A stretch of DNA of 64,000 nucleotides from Burkholderia sp. Bp8992 (lineage in GTDB: Bacteria > Pseudomonadota > Gammaproteobacteria > Burkholderiales > Burkholderiaceae): NCBI RefSeq assembly GCF_003853705.1, contig NZ_QTQI01000016.1, positions 62,001 to 126,000 on the forward strand. Direction: 5' to 3'. The translations under genes were made by a program, and so were the position numbers. The notes below the pieces were generated by a model. It saw nothing but the letters and a program-made list of their open reading frames with translations. It searched no databases and had not been told where the DNA came from. Positions 10,793 through 18,881 of the stretch are shown one piece after another. Each line of letters begins with the position of its first letter. The first letter of the stretch is position 1.

Positions 10793-11848
10793 TCACGCCG
10801 AAACGGCGGGAGTGCGGCGCGCGGCGCCCATCCGGCAGGCGATCTGCAGCGCCTGCCAGGTCGCGCCGACGTCGGCCGTGCCGTGGCCCGCGATGTCGTA
10901 CGCGGTGCCGTGCGCGGGCGTCGTGATCGGCACGGGCAACCCGCCCTGCACGGTCACGCCACGCGAGAAGCCGAGCAGCTTGATCGCGATCTGTCCCTGG
11001 TCGTGGTACATCGTGACGATCGCCTGGTAGTCGCCGGCCTGTGCCTTCAGGAAGATCGTGTCGGCGGGGAACGGGCCGTGGAACGGTGCGTCGGTCGGCC
11101 AGTCGCGCGCCTGCAGCTTGCGCACCGCCGGCTCGATGATGTCGACTTCCTCGCGGCCGCAGCTGCCGCCGTCGCCGCCGTGCGGGTTGAACGCGGCGAT
11201 CGCCACCTTCGGCGCCGCGACGCCGTTTGCGAGCAGCGACCGATAGATCAGTTCGGATGCCTGTTCGATCCGCTCGATGCTCAGGCAGGCGGCCGCGTTC
11301 TTCAGCGGGATATGCGACGAGATGCGCGCCGTCCACAGTTCGCCGAGCGTGTTGAATTCGCAGAAGTAGCCGGTCACGCCGAGCGCTTCGGCGAAGTGGT
11401 GCAGCTCGTCGTCGTGGCGCAGCCCGCCGAGCTTCATCGCGTACTTGTTCAGCGGCGCGAAGCAGATCGCGTCGATGTCGCCGGCCAGCGACGCGTCGAG
11501 GCACCGGTCGAGCACGGCGAGCGTCGAGCGGCCGCCGGCCGCGCCGGGCTGGCCGACCGTGACCTGCGCGGGATCGATCGTGTCGACGGCGACGAACGCG
11601 GCGCGCGCGGTCGACGGCCGGCCGCGCACGGCGGCGAGCGACGCGACGGGCTCGACGTCGACGGAGACGCCCGCGACGCGCTGGCCGGCATCCCACAGCC
11701 AGCGATCGCCGATCAGCACGAGATTCGCGCGGGCGGTCGCATCGGGGCGGGCGAGCAGTTTCGCGATCAGTTCGGCGCCGATGCCGGCGGGGTCGCCGAG
11801 CGTCAGCGCGACGACGGGCAGGGGGGCGGCGGTCGAGGGGGTGTTCAT
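10793..11848 (-). CDS. PdxA-family dehydrogenase, PdxA2-like (sugar-acid operon)
   Basis: This is a 351-residue homologue of 4-hydroxythreonine-4-phosphate dehydrogenase. It has the N-terminal [13 protein letters not shown] motif and the conserved histidines in MYHDQGQ and [16 protein letters not shown]. The GHTE segment of true PdxA is altered here to [10 protein letters not shown]. Paralogues of this sort (PdxA2) are known to oxidise four-carbon acid phosphates in sugar-acid catabolism rather than make vitamin B6. It is the first gene of the operon and is divergent from the LysR regulator. No acid kinase is encoded in this operon, which is unusual for the PdxA2 pathway. Confidence 0.88.
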   Translation of the reverse strand: MNTPSTAAPLPVVALTLGDPAGIGAELIAKLLARPDATARANLVLIGDRWLWDAGQRVAGVSVDVEPVASLAAVRGRPSTARAAFVAVDTIDPAQVTVGQPGAAGGRSTLAVLDRCLDASLAGDIDAICFAPLNKYAMKLGGLRHDDELHHFAEALGVTGYFCEFNTLGELWTARISSHIPLKNAAACLSIERIEQASELIYRSLLANGVAAPKVAIAAFNPHGGDGGSCGREEVDIIEPAVRKLQARDWPTDAPFHGPFPADTIFLKAQAGDYQAIVTMYHDQGQIAIKLLGFSRGVTVQGGLPVPITTPAHGTAYDIAGHGTADVGATWQALQIACRMGAARRTPAVSA

Positions 11849-11920
11849 GCGGTGTCTCCGGTGGCGGCGCGTGGCCGTTCGTGTATGGGGTTCATGCTAG
11901 GTAGACGGAATGAGTCGGTA

Positions 11921-11960
11921 AATTGAAAACTCTTGATGAATCGATAACCTGGAGTAATCA
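11921..11960. promoter_or_regulatory. Candidate LysR-type operator between pdxA-like and LysR genes
   Basis: The segment, ending in ATCGATAACCTGGAGTAATCA, aligns without gaps to 14545-14584 upstream of the second MFS gene, with about 28 of 40 bases identical and a common GATAACCTG core. It lies just upstream of the LysR start and within reach of the divergent operon promoter. This is the expected place for an autoregulated activator site. Binding itself is inferred. Confidence 0.5.
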
Positions 11961-11963
11961 AAA

Positions 11964-12911
11964 ATGGGCTCGATCGACCGACGAGACTCGACCCCGCAGT
12001 TGCTGAACCGGCTGCGCATGCGCCAGATCGCGCTGCTGCTGGCCGTGGACGAATGCTCGACGCTGCGCGCGGCAGCCGAGCAGATGGGCCTCACGCAGCC
12101 GGCCGCGACGAAGATGCTGGCCGAACTGGAGAGCGCGCTCGGCCAGCGGCTGTTCGATCGTGTCGGGCGCGGGCTCGTGCTGAACCCGGCCGGCGAGCGC
12201 GTGCTCGGCTATTTCCGCGGGATCCGCGGCAGCATGGAGGCGTTGAACCGCGAGCTCGGCGAACTGCAGCTCGGCAGTGCCGGGCGGCTCGGGATCGGCA
12301 GCATCATGGCCGCGTCGCCGGGACGGCTGACCGAGGCGCTGGTGCAGTTGAAGGCGCGTTACCCGTTGCTCGCGATCGACATCGCCGTGGACACGAGCGA
12401 CCGGCTGATGCCGCAGCTTCGCGAAGGCGTGCTCGAAGTGGTGATCGGGCGCAATGTCGGCACGGATTGCGACTTCCGCGTGGTCGACGACGAGGCGCTC
12501 GCGATCATTGCGGGCCGCGCGCATCCGCTCGCGGGCGCGGGGCCGGTCGAATTCGATGCGCTGCTCGACTACGCGTGGATCCTGCAGCCGGCCGGCAGCC
12601 CGGCGCGCGAGGTCGTCGAGCGCGAATTCCGCGCGCGTCACCAGCCGATGCCGCGCGGGCTCGTCGAAACGGGGTCGATCCTGACGACCATGAACCTCGT
12701 CGACCGTTCGTCGATGCTCGGCGTGATTCCGCTGACGGTCGCGCAGCGCAACGCGGAGCACGGGCTCGTCGCGATCATCGACTACGTGCTCGATCAGAAG
12801 CTGCCGTCATACGGCAGCGTCGTGCGGCGTGACCGCCCGTTGAGCATCCCCGCGCAGCAGTTTCTCGCGCTGTTTCACCGGGACGGGGCTGGGGAGGACG
12901 GCGGTGCGTAA
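11964..12911 (+). CDS. LysR-family transcriptional regulator of the sugar-acid operon
   Basis: This is a 315-residue regulator. The winged helix-turn-helix covers about residues 15-75 (RAAAEQMGLTQPAATKMLAEL), followed by an effector-binding domain of the GbpR/galactose-regulator kind. It is transcribed away from the six-gene catabolic operon, which is the usual arrangement for a LysR activator and its target. The ligand is probably a sugar acid or lactone intermediate. The ATG at 11964 lies directly after a GGAG. Confidence 0.9.
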   Translation: MGSIDRRDSTPQLLNRLRMRQIALLLAVDECSTLRAAAEQMGLTQPAATKMLAELESALGQRLFDRVGRGLVLNPAGERVLGYFRGIRGSMEALNRELGELQLGSAGRLGIGSIMAASPGRLTEALVQLKARYPLLAIDIAVDTSDRLMPQLREGVLEVVIGRNVGTDCDFRVVDDEALAIIAGRAHPLAGAGPVEFDALLDYAWILQPAGSPAREVVEREFRARHQPMPRGLVETGSILTTMNLVDRSSMLGVIPLTVAQRNAEHGLVAIIDYVLDQKLPSYGSVVRRDRPLSIPAQQFLALFHRDGAGEDGGA

Positions 12912-12978
12912 CGGCGCGGTTTGCCAGCCGAGACGGCCGAGCCAGCCGCGTCAACCGCGCTGGCCGAGCAGGCCCGTC

Positions 12979-13092
12979 AAGCCCATCAAGCCCATCAAGC
13001 CCATCAAGCCCATCAAGCCCATCAAGCCGAACCAGCCGAACCAGCCGAACCAGCCGAACCAGCCGAACCAGCCGAACCAGCCGAACCAGCCG
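12979..13092. repeat. Tandem 9-bp minisatellite, two adjacent unit types
   Basis: Five perfect copies of AAGCCCATC (12979-13023) are followed, after the hybrid AAGCCG, by seven perfect copies of AACCAGCCG (13030-13092), with degenerate copies on both sides. The array is in the gap between the LysR stop codon and the convergent MFS gene. It would read as HQA and PAE triplets on the plus strand, but there is no credible start. Such short perfect units usually vary in copy number by slippage. Confidence 0.9.
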
Positions 13093-13185
13093 AGCCAGCC
13101 AAGCCACCCCCAGCGCGGAACGCGGTGAAGCGTGATGGCGATGCCGGCGAGGCGGCCGAGGCAGGCGAACCCGAAGCGAACCGCT

Positions 13186-14457
13186 TTAGCGCGCCGACGG
13201 CGCGGCCGGCGCGTCGGCGAGCGTCGGCATCGTTTCGGACAGCGTGCGGTCCGGGCGGATCCGCAGCGCGGCGACGATCCCGATCAACAGCATCGCGACC
13301 GAGCCGATGAACGGCACCGTCCAGCTGCCAGTGCGGTCGACAAGGTAGCCGAACAGGATCGGCGACAGAATCCCCGAGATCGCGGAACCGGCGTTCATCA
13401 TCCCGCTCGCGATACCGGCATGGGTCGGCGCGATGTCGCTCGGCACGGCCCAGATCGGCCCGATCGTCAGTTCGAGGCACAGGAACGACCCGGACAGGCA
13501 CAGCGCGACGCCGGCCGTCGAGTGGACGACCGCCAGCGGCAGCAGGCAGACGAGCGCGCCGACGAAGCTCGTGACGATCACGCTCTGGCGCGACAGCGCG
13601 AGGTTGCCGGTCTTCCGGTAGATGCGGTCGCAGAGCCAGCCGCCGAGCGTGTCGCCGACCACACCCGCGAAGAACACGCCGGACGCGAACAGCGCGGTCG
13701 ATTTCAGGTTCAGGCCCTGGCCGTTCAGGAAGAACGTCGGCAGCCATGTGAAGAACAGCCACGCGGTCCAGCCGTAGCAGAAGTAGACGAAGATGGTGGG
13801 CGCCATCCGGCGGAACAGCGGCCCCCAAGGCGTCGGGCCGGACGGTGCGGCAGGGCGCGCGGCGCGCGTGCGGCCGTCGTCGTCGCCGAGCGGATGCTCG
13901 CGGAAACCGACGATCCACCACGCGAGCCAGACGAGCGTGACTGCGCCGATCACGAAGAACGCCGCGCGCCACGACAGCCAGGTCATCAGCGCGGCGACGA
14001 TGGGCGGCGTGACCGCGTTGCCGAGCCGCGAGAACGAATGCGTGAAGCCCTGCACGACGCCGCGCCGCTCGCGCGGGAACCAGTGCGTGATCGCGCGGGC
14101 CTGGGCCGGTAGCGTCGCGCCTTCGCCGATGCCGAGCAGCAGGCGCGCGGCGAACAACAGCCCGAGGCTGTGCACGAGCCCCGTCGTGAAGGTGGAGACG
14201 ACCCAGATCAGCCCGCAGCCGATCAGCGTGATGCGGGCGCCGAACCGGTCGGCGATCCAGCCGCCGCCGATCTGGCAGATTGCGTACGAATATGCGAACG
14301 CGGAGAATGCGACGCCGAGTTCGGTATTCGACAGGCCGAGCTCGGCCTTGATCGCGCCGGCCGCGGTCGCGAGGTTGACGCGGTCGACGTAGAGGATGAA
14401 CGAAAGCGCGCACAGCAGCCACAGCGTGTGGCGCCGTTGACGATGGTCGTTGGGCAT
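13186..14457 (-). CDS. MFS transporter, anion:cation symporter family (second sugar-acid permease)
   Basis: This is a 12-helix symporter of about 423 residues with the ACS-family N-terminus SFILYVDRVNLATAAGAIK and the LLLGIGEGATLPAQ loop. I start it at the ATG at 14457 because GGAG lies 8 bases upstream; a GTG three codons earlier is also open. It converges on the LysR gene across the 9-bp repeat array. Its upstream region repeats the motif found before the LysR gene, so it is probably under the same regulator and imports a related substrate. Confidence 0.91.
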   Translation of the reverse strand: MPNDHRQRRHTLWLLCALSFILYVDRVNLATAAGAIKAELGLSNTELGVAFSAFAYSYAICQIGGGWIADRFGARITLIGCGLIWVVSTFTTGLVHSLGLLFAARLLLGIGEGATLPAQARAITHWFPRERRGVVQGFTHSFSRLGNAVTPPIVAALMTWLSWRAAFFVIGAVTLVWLAWWIVGFREHPLGDDDGRTRAARPAAPSGPTPWGPLFRRMAPTIFVYFCYGWTAWLFFTWLPTFFLNGQGLNLKSTALFASGVFFAGVVGDTLGGWLCDRIYRKTGNLALSRQSVIVTSFVGALVCLLPLAVVHSTAGVALCLSGSFLCLELTIGPIWAVPSDIAPTHAGIASGMMNAGSAISGILSPILFGYLVDRTGSWTVPFIGSVAMLLIGIVAALRIRPDRTLSETMPTLADAPAAPSAR

Positions 14458-14544
14458 GTGTCTCACTCCATTTTCGTGCGCGGCGTTGCAATGACGCGGC
14501 GTTCACGGGCGAGGCCAGCATCGCGCGGCGGCCGAGACAGTGTC

Positions 14545-14584
14545 TAATGAATCTTTTGGATCAATTGATAACCTGCGGCATTCA
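14545..14584. promoter_or_regulatory. Second copy of the candidate LysR operator, upstream of the MFS gene
   Basis: This segment shares about 28 of 40 positions with 11921-11960, including GATAACCTG, and contains the perfect palindrome ATCAATTGAT. It is about 90-130 bases upstream of the permease start. The shared motif is visible directly; the link to the LysR protein is inferred. Confidence 0.5.
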
Positions 14585-14640
14585 TTCCTGTTTCAGCCGC
14601 GCCGGACCGACAGACGCAACGGAACACCACGGGTGACGAA

Positions 14641-15327
14641 TTGACCGACAACGACGAACTTTCACTCCGCCCGGAGAGCCGCTTCTGGCAGCTCGCGCCG
14701 GTGAGATGGTGGATCCGCGGGCACGGCCGCGACGGCTATTCGTTCCGCCTGCTGCTGTGCCCGCTCGCGATCGTGTTCGCGCTCGAATTCGTCTGCATGA
14801 TGGTCGACGCGCTTTACACCAGCATCGCGGTCAGCGCGGTCGCGACGCTGTTCCTCGGCTTCGCCGGCTTCTACGGCGCGCAGCGCGAATGGCTGATGAC
14901 GGCGGCCCCCGCCCGCGCGCTCGTGAAGGCCCGCATGAAGAAGGCGGCCGAGCGGCTCGCGTCGCTCGGCGTCGGCGCGACCGTGCTCGCGATCTTCGTC
15001 GCCGCGACGTCGCTGTCGCTCGTGATGTCGGGCCAGCCGGTGCTGGACAGCGTGTCGAAGGATGCGGTGTCGATCTTCATCGCGCTGGTGTTCCTGCCCG
15101 TGTACGTGTCCGGTGCGGTGCGCAAGCTGGCGATCGCGCGGATCGAGGAGCTGGAGGCGCTGCGTAACGCGACGGTCGGCGTGAAACTGAAATTCGACCG
15201 GGCCGGCGCCGTGCGCGCGGTGGTCGTGCAGGGCGCGGCAGGGAAAGGGACGGTGTCCGTGACGGAGTACGCGATGCTCGGGTTCGGCCCGCCGCTCGAA
15301 CAGGTCGGGCGCGAACCGCGCGCGTGA
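14641..15327 (+). CDS. Hypothetical inner-membrane protein
   Basis: This is a 228-residue protein with four or so hydrophobic segments (around residues 37-60, 60-80, 112-130 and 140-158), followed by a soluble C-terminal tail of about 60 residues. I do not recognise the family. The only workable start is a TTG at 14641, with GGGTGA about 7 bases upstream; the first in-frame ATG is inside the first helices. It converges with the two-component sensor gene across a 25-base gap. No function can be assigned. Confidence 0.65.
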   Translation: MTDNDELSLRPESRFWQLAPVRWWIRGHGRDGYSFRLLLCPLAIVFALEFVCMMVDALYTSIAVSAVATLFLGFAGFYGAQREWLMTAAPARALVKARMKKAAERLASLGVGATVLAIFVAATSLSLVMSGQPVLDSVSKDAVSIFIALVFLPVYVSGAVRKLAIARIEELEALRNATVGVKLKFDRAGAVRAVVVQGAAGKGTVSVTEYAMLGFGPPLEQVGREPRA

Positions 15328-15352
15328 AGGTGTAAAGGTGTAAGGGCGCGCG

Positions 15353-16438
15353 TTACGCCGGGAACCGTTCGCCGTCGGGCGCCGGCACGAGGTCGTCGGG
15401 CCACTGCACCTCGAACCGCGTGCCGCCCGCGCCGGTTGGCACGCACAGCGCTTCGCCGCGGTGCGCATGCGCGATCGCCGCGACGACGGCGAGCCCGAGG
15501 CCCGTGCCGCCGGGTTGCGACTCGTCGACGCGCCGGAACGCCTGGAACACGTGCGGCGCGAAATCGGCCGCGATGCCGGGGCCGTCGTCCTCGACGCGCA
15601 GCCGGCACATGCCGTTCTCGATGCGCGTCTGGATCCGGATCGCGCCGGGCACCGCGTGGCGGCGGGCGTTTTCCAGCAGTGCCAGCAATGCCTGGCGGAT
15701 GCGGACCGGGTCGCAGCGCATGCGGCGCGGGTCGAGATCGAGTTCCGGATGCTGGCCGGCGGCCTGCAGCGCGTGCGCGAACACGTCGACCACGGCGCGC
15801 ACCTCGGCGGCGAGGTCGGTGTCGCGGATCTCGATGCTCAGGTGGCCGCTGTCGGCGAGGCTGACCACGCGCAGATCCTCGATCAGCCGCGTCAACCCTT
15901 CGACCTGCGCGAGCAGGCTGCGGAACAGCGCTTCGCTCGGCGTGAACACGCCTTCGGCGAGCCCCTGCAGCCGCCCGCGCAGCACGGTCACGGGCGTGCG
16001 CAGTTCATGCGCGATCGCCGCGTTCCAGAACGTCTGCTCGTCGGTCACGCGCTGCAGCTCGCTCGCGAGCGCATTGAAGTTGTCGGCGAGCAGCGCCGCT
16101 TCCTTCAACGAACGGTCTCCGGCGACGGCCCGCGCACCCAGATCGCCGCGCGCGACGCGGCGGATGCTGTCCGTCACCGAATTGAGCGGCACAAGGATGC
16201 GGCGCGACAGGTTGATCGCGACGACGACCGCGATCAACAGGCCGACCAGCGTGGTCGAGGTGATCCACACCCATTCCGGCCCGCTCGGAAGCCAGCTTTC
16301 CGGCTGGAACGACTGCGGCGAGTACTGGTACAGCAGGTAGTAGAACGCATAGGCCGTCACGACGATCAGCACCGTGATGCCGAAGGCGATCGCGCCCATC
16401 GTCAGCGCGATCTGGCGGCTCAGGCCGTCGAGTTTCAC
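15353..16438 (-). CDS. Sensor histidine kinase, BaeS-like
   Basis: This is an inner-membrane sensor of about 361 residues. Two helices (around 10-32 and 52-72) flank a short periplasmic loop, followed by a HAMP domain, the phospho-accepting His in AIAHELRTPVTVLRG near 143, the N box LLENARRHA, and the G boxes DDGPGI and GTGLGL. The GTG at 16438 overlaps the response-regulator stop codon as GTGA, the usual sign of coupling; another GTG at 16450 is possible. BaeS-type systems sense envelope stress and control efflux, but no pump gene is adjacent here. The periplasmic loop is very short, so sensing may occur in the membrane. Confidence 0.9.
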   Translation of the reverse strand: MKLDGLSRQIALTMGAIAFGITVLIVVTAYAFYYLLYQYSPQSFQPESWLPSGPEWVWITSTTLVGLLIAVVVAINLSRRILVPLNSVTDSIRRVARGDLGARAVAGDRSLKEAALLADNFNALASELQRVTDEQTFWNAAIAHELRTPVTVLRGRLQGLAEGVFTPSEALFRSLLAQVEGLTRLIEDLRVVSLADSGHLSIEIRDTDLAAEVRAVVDVFAHALQAAGQHPELDLDPRRMRCDPVRIRQALLALLENARRHAVPGAIRIQTRIENGMCRLRVEDDGPGIAADFAPHVFQAFRRVDESQPGGTGLGLAVVAAIAHAHRGEALCVPTGAGGTRFEVQWPDDLVPAPDGERFPA

Positions 16439-17172
16439 TCGCCGCTCCACAGTTTGTAGCCGACGCCGCGCACGCTCGCCGGTACGCCGGCGACGCCGAG
16501 ATCGTCGAGCTTCTTGCGCAGCTTGCTGACGTGGCTGTCCACGGTGCGCTCCAGCGCATCGCCTTCCGGCAGGCAGGTGGCCATCAGCTCGGCGCGGCTG
16601 AACACGCGGCGAGGCGCACGCGCGAGTTGCGCGAGCAGCTTGAATTCGGTGAGCGTCAGCACGAGCGTGTGGCGCGTGCCGTCGACTTCGACCGTCGCTT
16701 CGTGGTGCTCGAGATCGATCTCGAACGGCGCGGCGCGCAGCACGCGCTGTTCTTCCTGACGCGAGCCGGCCATCGACCGGCGCAGCACGGCCTGTGCGCG
16801 CGCGACGACTTCGGCCGGGTTGAACGGCTTGACCACGTAGTCGTCGGCGCCGATGCGCAGCCCGGTCAGCTTGTCGATGTCCTGGTCGAGCGCCGTCAGC
16901 ATGATGACCGGCGTGTCGCCGCGATGGCGGATTTCGGCGAGCACCTTCCAGCCGTCGACGTGCGGCATCTGCACGTCGAGCAGCACGAGGTCGGGTTTCA
17001 GCGACAGGTGGAGTTCGAGCGCGCGGCGGCCGTCGGCGGCGTGTACGGTGCGCAGGCCGTTGCGCGCGAAGTAGGCGATCAGGATCTCGGCGATCTCGGG
17101 TTCGTCCTCGGCGATGAGGACGAGCGCTTGCGCGCCGTGGCCGGCGCCGGGAGATGAAGAAAAGTCGGGCAT
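16435..17172 (-). CDS. OmpR-family response regulator, BaeR-like
   Basis: This is a regulator of about 245 residues. The receiver domain has the acidic pair in AEDEPE, the phospho-accepting Asp66 in VLLDVQMP and the Lys in VVKPFNP. The C-terminal winged-helix DNA-binding domain ends with RGVGYKL. I chose the ATG at 17172; a GTG two codons earlier is also open. It is cotranscribed with the kinase through a 4-base overlap. Two inverted repeats lie within 125 bases upstream and could be regulatory. Confidence 0.91.
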   Translation of the reverse strand: MPDFSSSPGAGHGAQALVLIAEDEPEIAEILIAYFARNGLRTVHAADGRRALELHLSLKPDLVLLDVQMPHVDGWKVLAEIRHRGDTPVIMLTALDQDIDKLTGLRIGADDYVVKPFNPAEVVARAQAVLRRSMAGSRQEEQRVLRAAPFEIDLEHHEATVEVDGTRHTLVLTLTEFKLLAQLARAPRRVFSRAELMATCLPEGDALERTVDSHVSKLRKKLDDLGVAGVPASVRGVGYKLWSGE

Positions 17173-17526
17173 GGCCACTCGTTCAGATCCATCGGGGTTC
17201 CATCAGGTCGCCATACTACCGTATGGCCAAATCCGCCGAACGGAGGCCGGAGGGGCGTGTGAGTCTGCGCGCAACGTGCCGTATTGCGCGCAGCAGAGGG
17301 ATCACCCGATGGCGCGTCTGCACATCGGAGGGGGCCTCCACGAGAAATGGCGCACGTGATCGCGACACACCGTGTCCGTGGGCGGGCGGACCCGAATCGA
17401 GCGAACGCGCGAGTAAGCGTATGCGATGCCGCTGCGTTTCCCTTTACGACTTACTTTCGCGTGTAAAGAAGTCACGATGGCGATATCGGAGCGCGCGTGC
17501 CCATGCAGCGGCACGCGCGTCCGGAC
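17173..17526. other. 354-bp gene-free region with three inverted repeats
   Basis: I see no convincing gene here. The region holds a perfect 7-bp repeat GCCATAC/GTATGGC (17210-17227), a perfect 10-bp repeat CTGCGCGCAA/TTGCGCGCAG (17265-17293, 9-base loop) and a perfect 10-bp repeat CGCGCGTGCC/GGCACGCGCG (17492-17519). The last one starts 7 bases after the stop of the DUF3309 gene and could act as its transcription stop, although no T-run follows. The first two lie upstream of the response-regulator gene. Confidence 0.6.
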
Positions 17527-17682
17527 TCAGATGCGACCGAGCAGCACCAGTATCACGACAATGACGACGATCAGCCCGACGGTCCCCGATGGCCAGTAGC
17601 CCCAGCTTCGGCTATGCGGCCATGAAGGAAATGCCCCGATGAGCAGCAGAATCAGAACGATGATGAGGATCGTACCGAGCAT
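17527..17682 (-). CDS. Small membrane protein, DUF3309 family
   Basis: This 51-residue protein is almost entirely hydrophobic: an N-terminal helix MLGTILIIVLILLLIGAF, a short loop with PHSRSWGYWPSG, and a second helix ending VLLGRI. That pattern matches the DUF3309 family, whose function is unknown. The ATG at 17682 is well supported by AGGAGG about 7 bases upstream; a longer frame exists but lacks that signal. Confidence 0.85.
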   Translation of the reverse strand: MLGTILIIVLILLLIGAFPSWPHSRSWGYWPSGTVGLIVVIVVILVLLGRI

Positions 17683-17820
17683 CGCATCCCTCCTGGATTT
17701 ATTCGACACGGTGTCCGACATCGCAATTCGCGTGCCGCACGGCCGGCGCCTGTGAATCCTTGGGTGCCGATGCCGGATCGGGCGATGCGCGGCAGGGCGA
17801 TCGGGGTTACGCGCCGGCGC

Positions 17821-18012
17821 TCATGCGTCGCTGTCCGGCCAGAGCAATGCTTGGGCGACGACGACGTGATCGCCGTTGAAGGTGGCGGCGGGCGATCCGT
17901 ACAGGCGATAGCCGAGCGCCAGCGCGTCCGACACACGATGGCAAAACGCGGCGTCGTCCTTGCCCGTCAGCAGGCGGTAGCGGGGCAGGTCGTTCGGCGG
18001 GGAATGCGACAT
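17821..18012 (-). CDS. Small conserved protein, DUF1737 family
   Basis: This 63-residue protein matches the DUF1737 pattern, with YRLLTGKDDAAFCHRV, LGYRLYGSPAATF and VAQALLW segments in order. The family is widespread in proteobacteria and has no established function. No signal peptide or membrane helix is seen. It is probably monocistronic, 138 bases upstream of the DUF3309 gene on the same strand. Confidence 0.82.
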   Translation of the reverse strand: MSHSPPNDLPRYRLLTGKDDAAFCHRVSDALALGYRLYGSPAATFNGDHVVVAQALLWPDSDA

Positions 18013-18187
18013 GGGCGGGACTCCTGTGAAGGGGGCGGATCGCGCAGTATAAGTCGGACGATCCCACGGCGCGTCTTAAGGCGGCGGCACGGGAATTGAC
18101 GATGTGAATACCCGCTCATTCACCAAATAAATTTTAAAAATGGTCGCCGGCTCGCTATGCTGAATCCTTCACTCAGGCGGGCATGCA

Positions 18188-18862
18188 ATGGCTGAACTCT
18201 TTCTGGTACGGCACGGGCAGGCGTCATTCGGCACCGACGACTACGACCGGCTTTCTCCTGCCGGCGAGCAGCAGGGCGCCTGGCTCGGCGAATACTTCGC
18301 GCGGCAGGGCCTGGCGTTCGACCGCGTGATCTGCGGCACGATGACCCGCCACGCGCAGACGGTTGACGCGATCCTGCACGGGATGGGCCGCGAAGGCGTG
18401 CCGGTCGACCGCCATCCGGGCCTGAACGAATACGACTTCCATGGGCTGTTCGCAGCGGCCGCCCACGACTATCCCGAGATCGCACGGCTTGCCGCCGGTT
18501 CGATGAAGGAGCACTTCCGTGCGCTCCGGCAGGTGCTGCAGCTTTGGACCGAGGACAAGCTCGGCGACGCGGCCCCCGAAACCTGGTCGCATTTCCAGCA
18601 GCGCGTGGCCGATGCACGCGCCGCGATCCGCCACGGCGGCGGCCAGCGCGTGCTCGCGGTGAGCTCCGGCGGCCCGATCGCGGTGACCGTCCAGCAGGTG
18701 CTCGCTGCGCCGCCGTCGAGCGCGATCGCGCTGAACCTGCAGATCCGCAACAGCAGTCTTTCGCAGTTTTTCTTCAACGCCGATGCGTTCCACCTCGCGT
18801 CGTTCAACGGCATCCCGCACCTTGAGGATCCCGAACGGTACACATGGCGGACCTACGGCTGA
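18188..18862 (+). CDS. Histidine phosphatase family protein (phosphoglycerate-mutase-like)
   Basis: This is a 224-residue enzyme of the histidine phosphatase superfamily. The catalytic motif VRHGQASFG is at residues 7-15, so His9 would carry the phosphate. A second conserved histidine of this fold is not obvious: the usual SHG near the C-terminus reads AVSSGGPI, which is a notable change. It is the first of a group of plus-strand genes and is followed after 19 bases by an APH-like kinase gene. Substrate unknown. Confidence 0.87.
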   Translation: MAELFLVRHGQASFGTDDYDRLSPAGEQQGAWLGEYFARQGLAFDRVICGTMTRHAQTVDAILHGMGREGVPVDRHPGLNEYDFHGLFAAAAHDYPEIARLAAGSMKEHFRALRQVLQLWTEDKLGDAAPETWSHFQQRVADARAAIRHGGGQRVLAVSSGGPIAVTVQQVLAAPPSSAIALNLQIRNSSLSQFFFNADAFHLASFNGIPHLEDPERYTWRTYG

Positions 18863-18881
18863 CCCACGAACGATCGCGACG

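Noticed and set aside
12979-13092. Possible CRISPR array
   Set aside because: Units are 9 bp with no spacers and there are no cas genes; this is a minisatellite.
12921-13310. Open frame over the 9-bp repeats giving HQA and PAE repeats
   Set aside because: It has no credible start or ribosome-binding site, begins just after the LysR stop codon and runs into the opposite MFS gene, so the repeat is better treated as non-coding.
17302-17514. 70-residue minus-strand open frame before the DUF3309 gene's 3' end
   Set aside because: No ribosome-binding site, no domain, and it includes a perfect hairpin.
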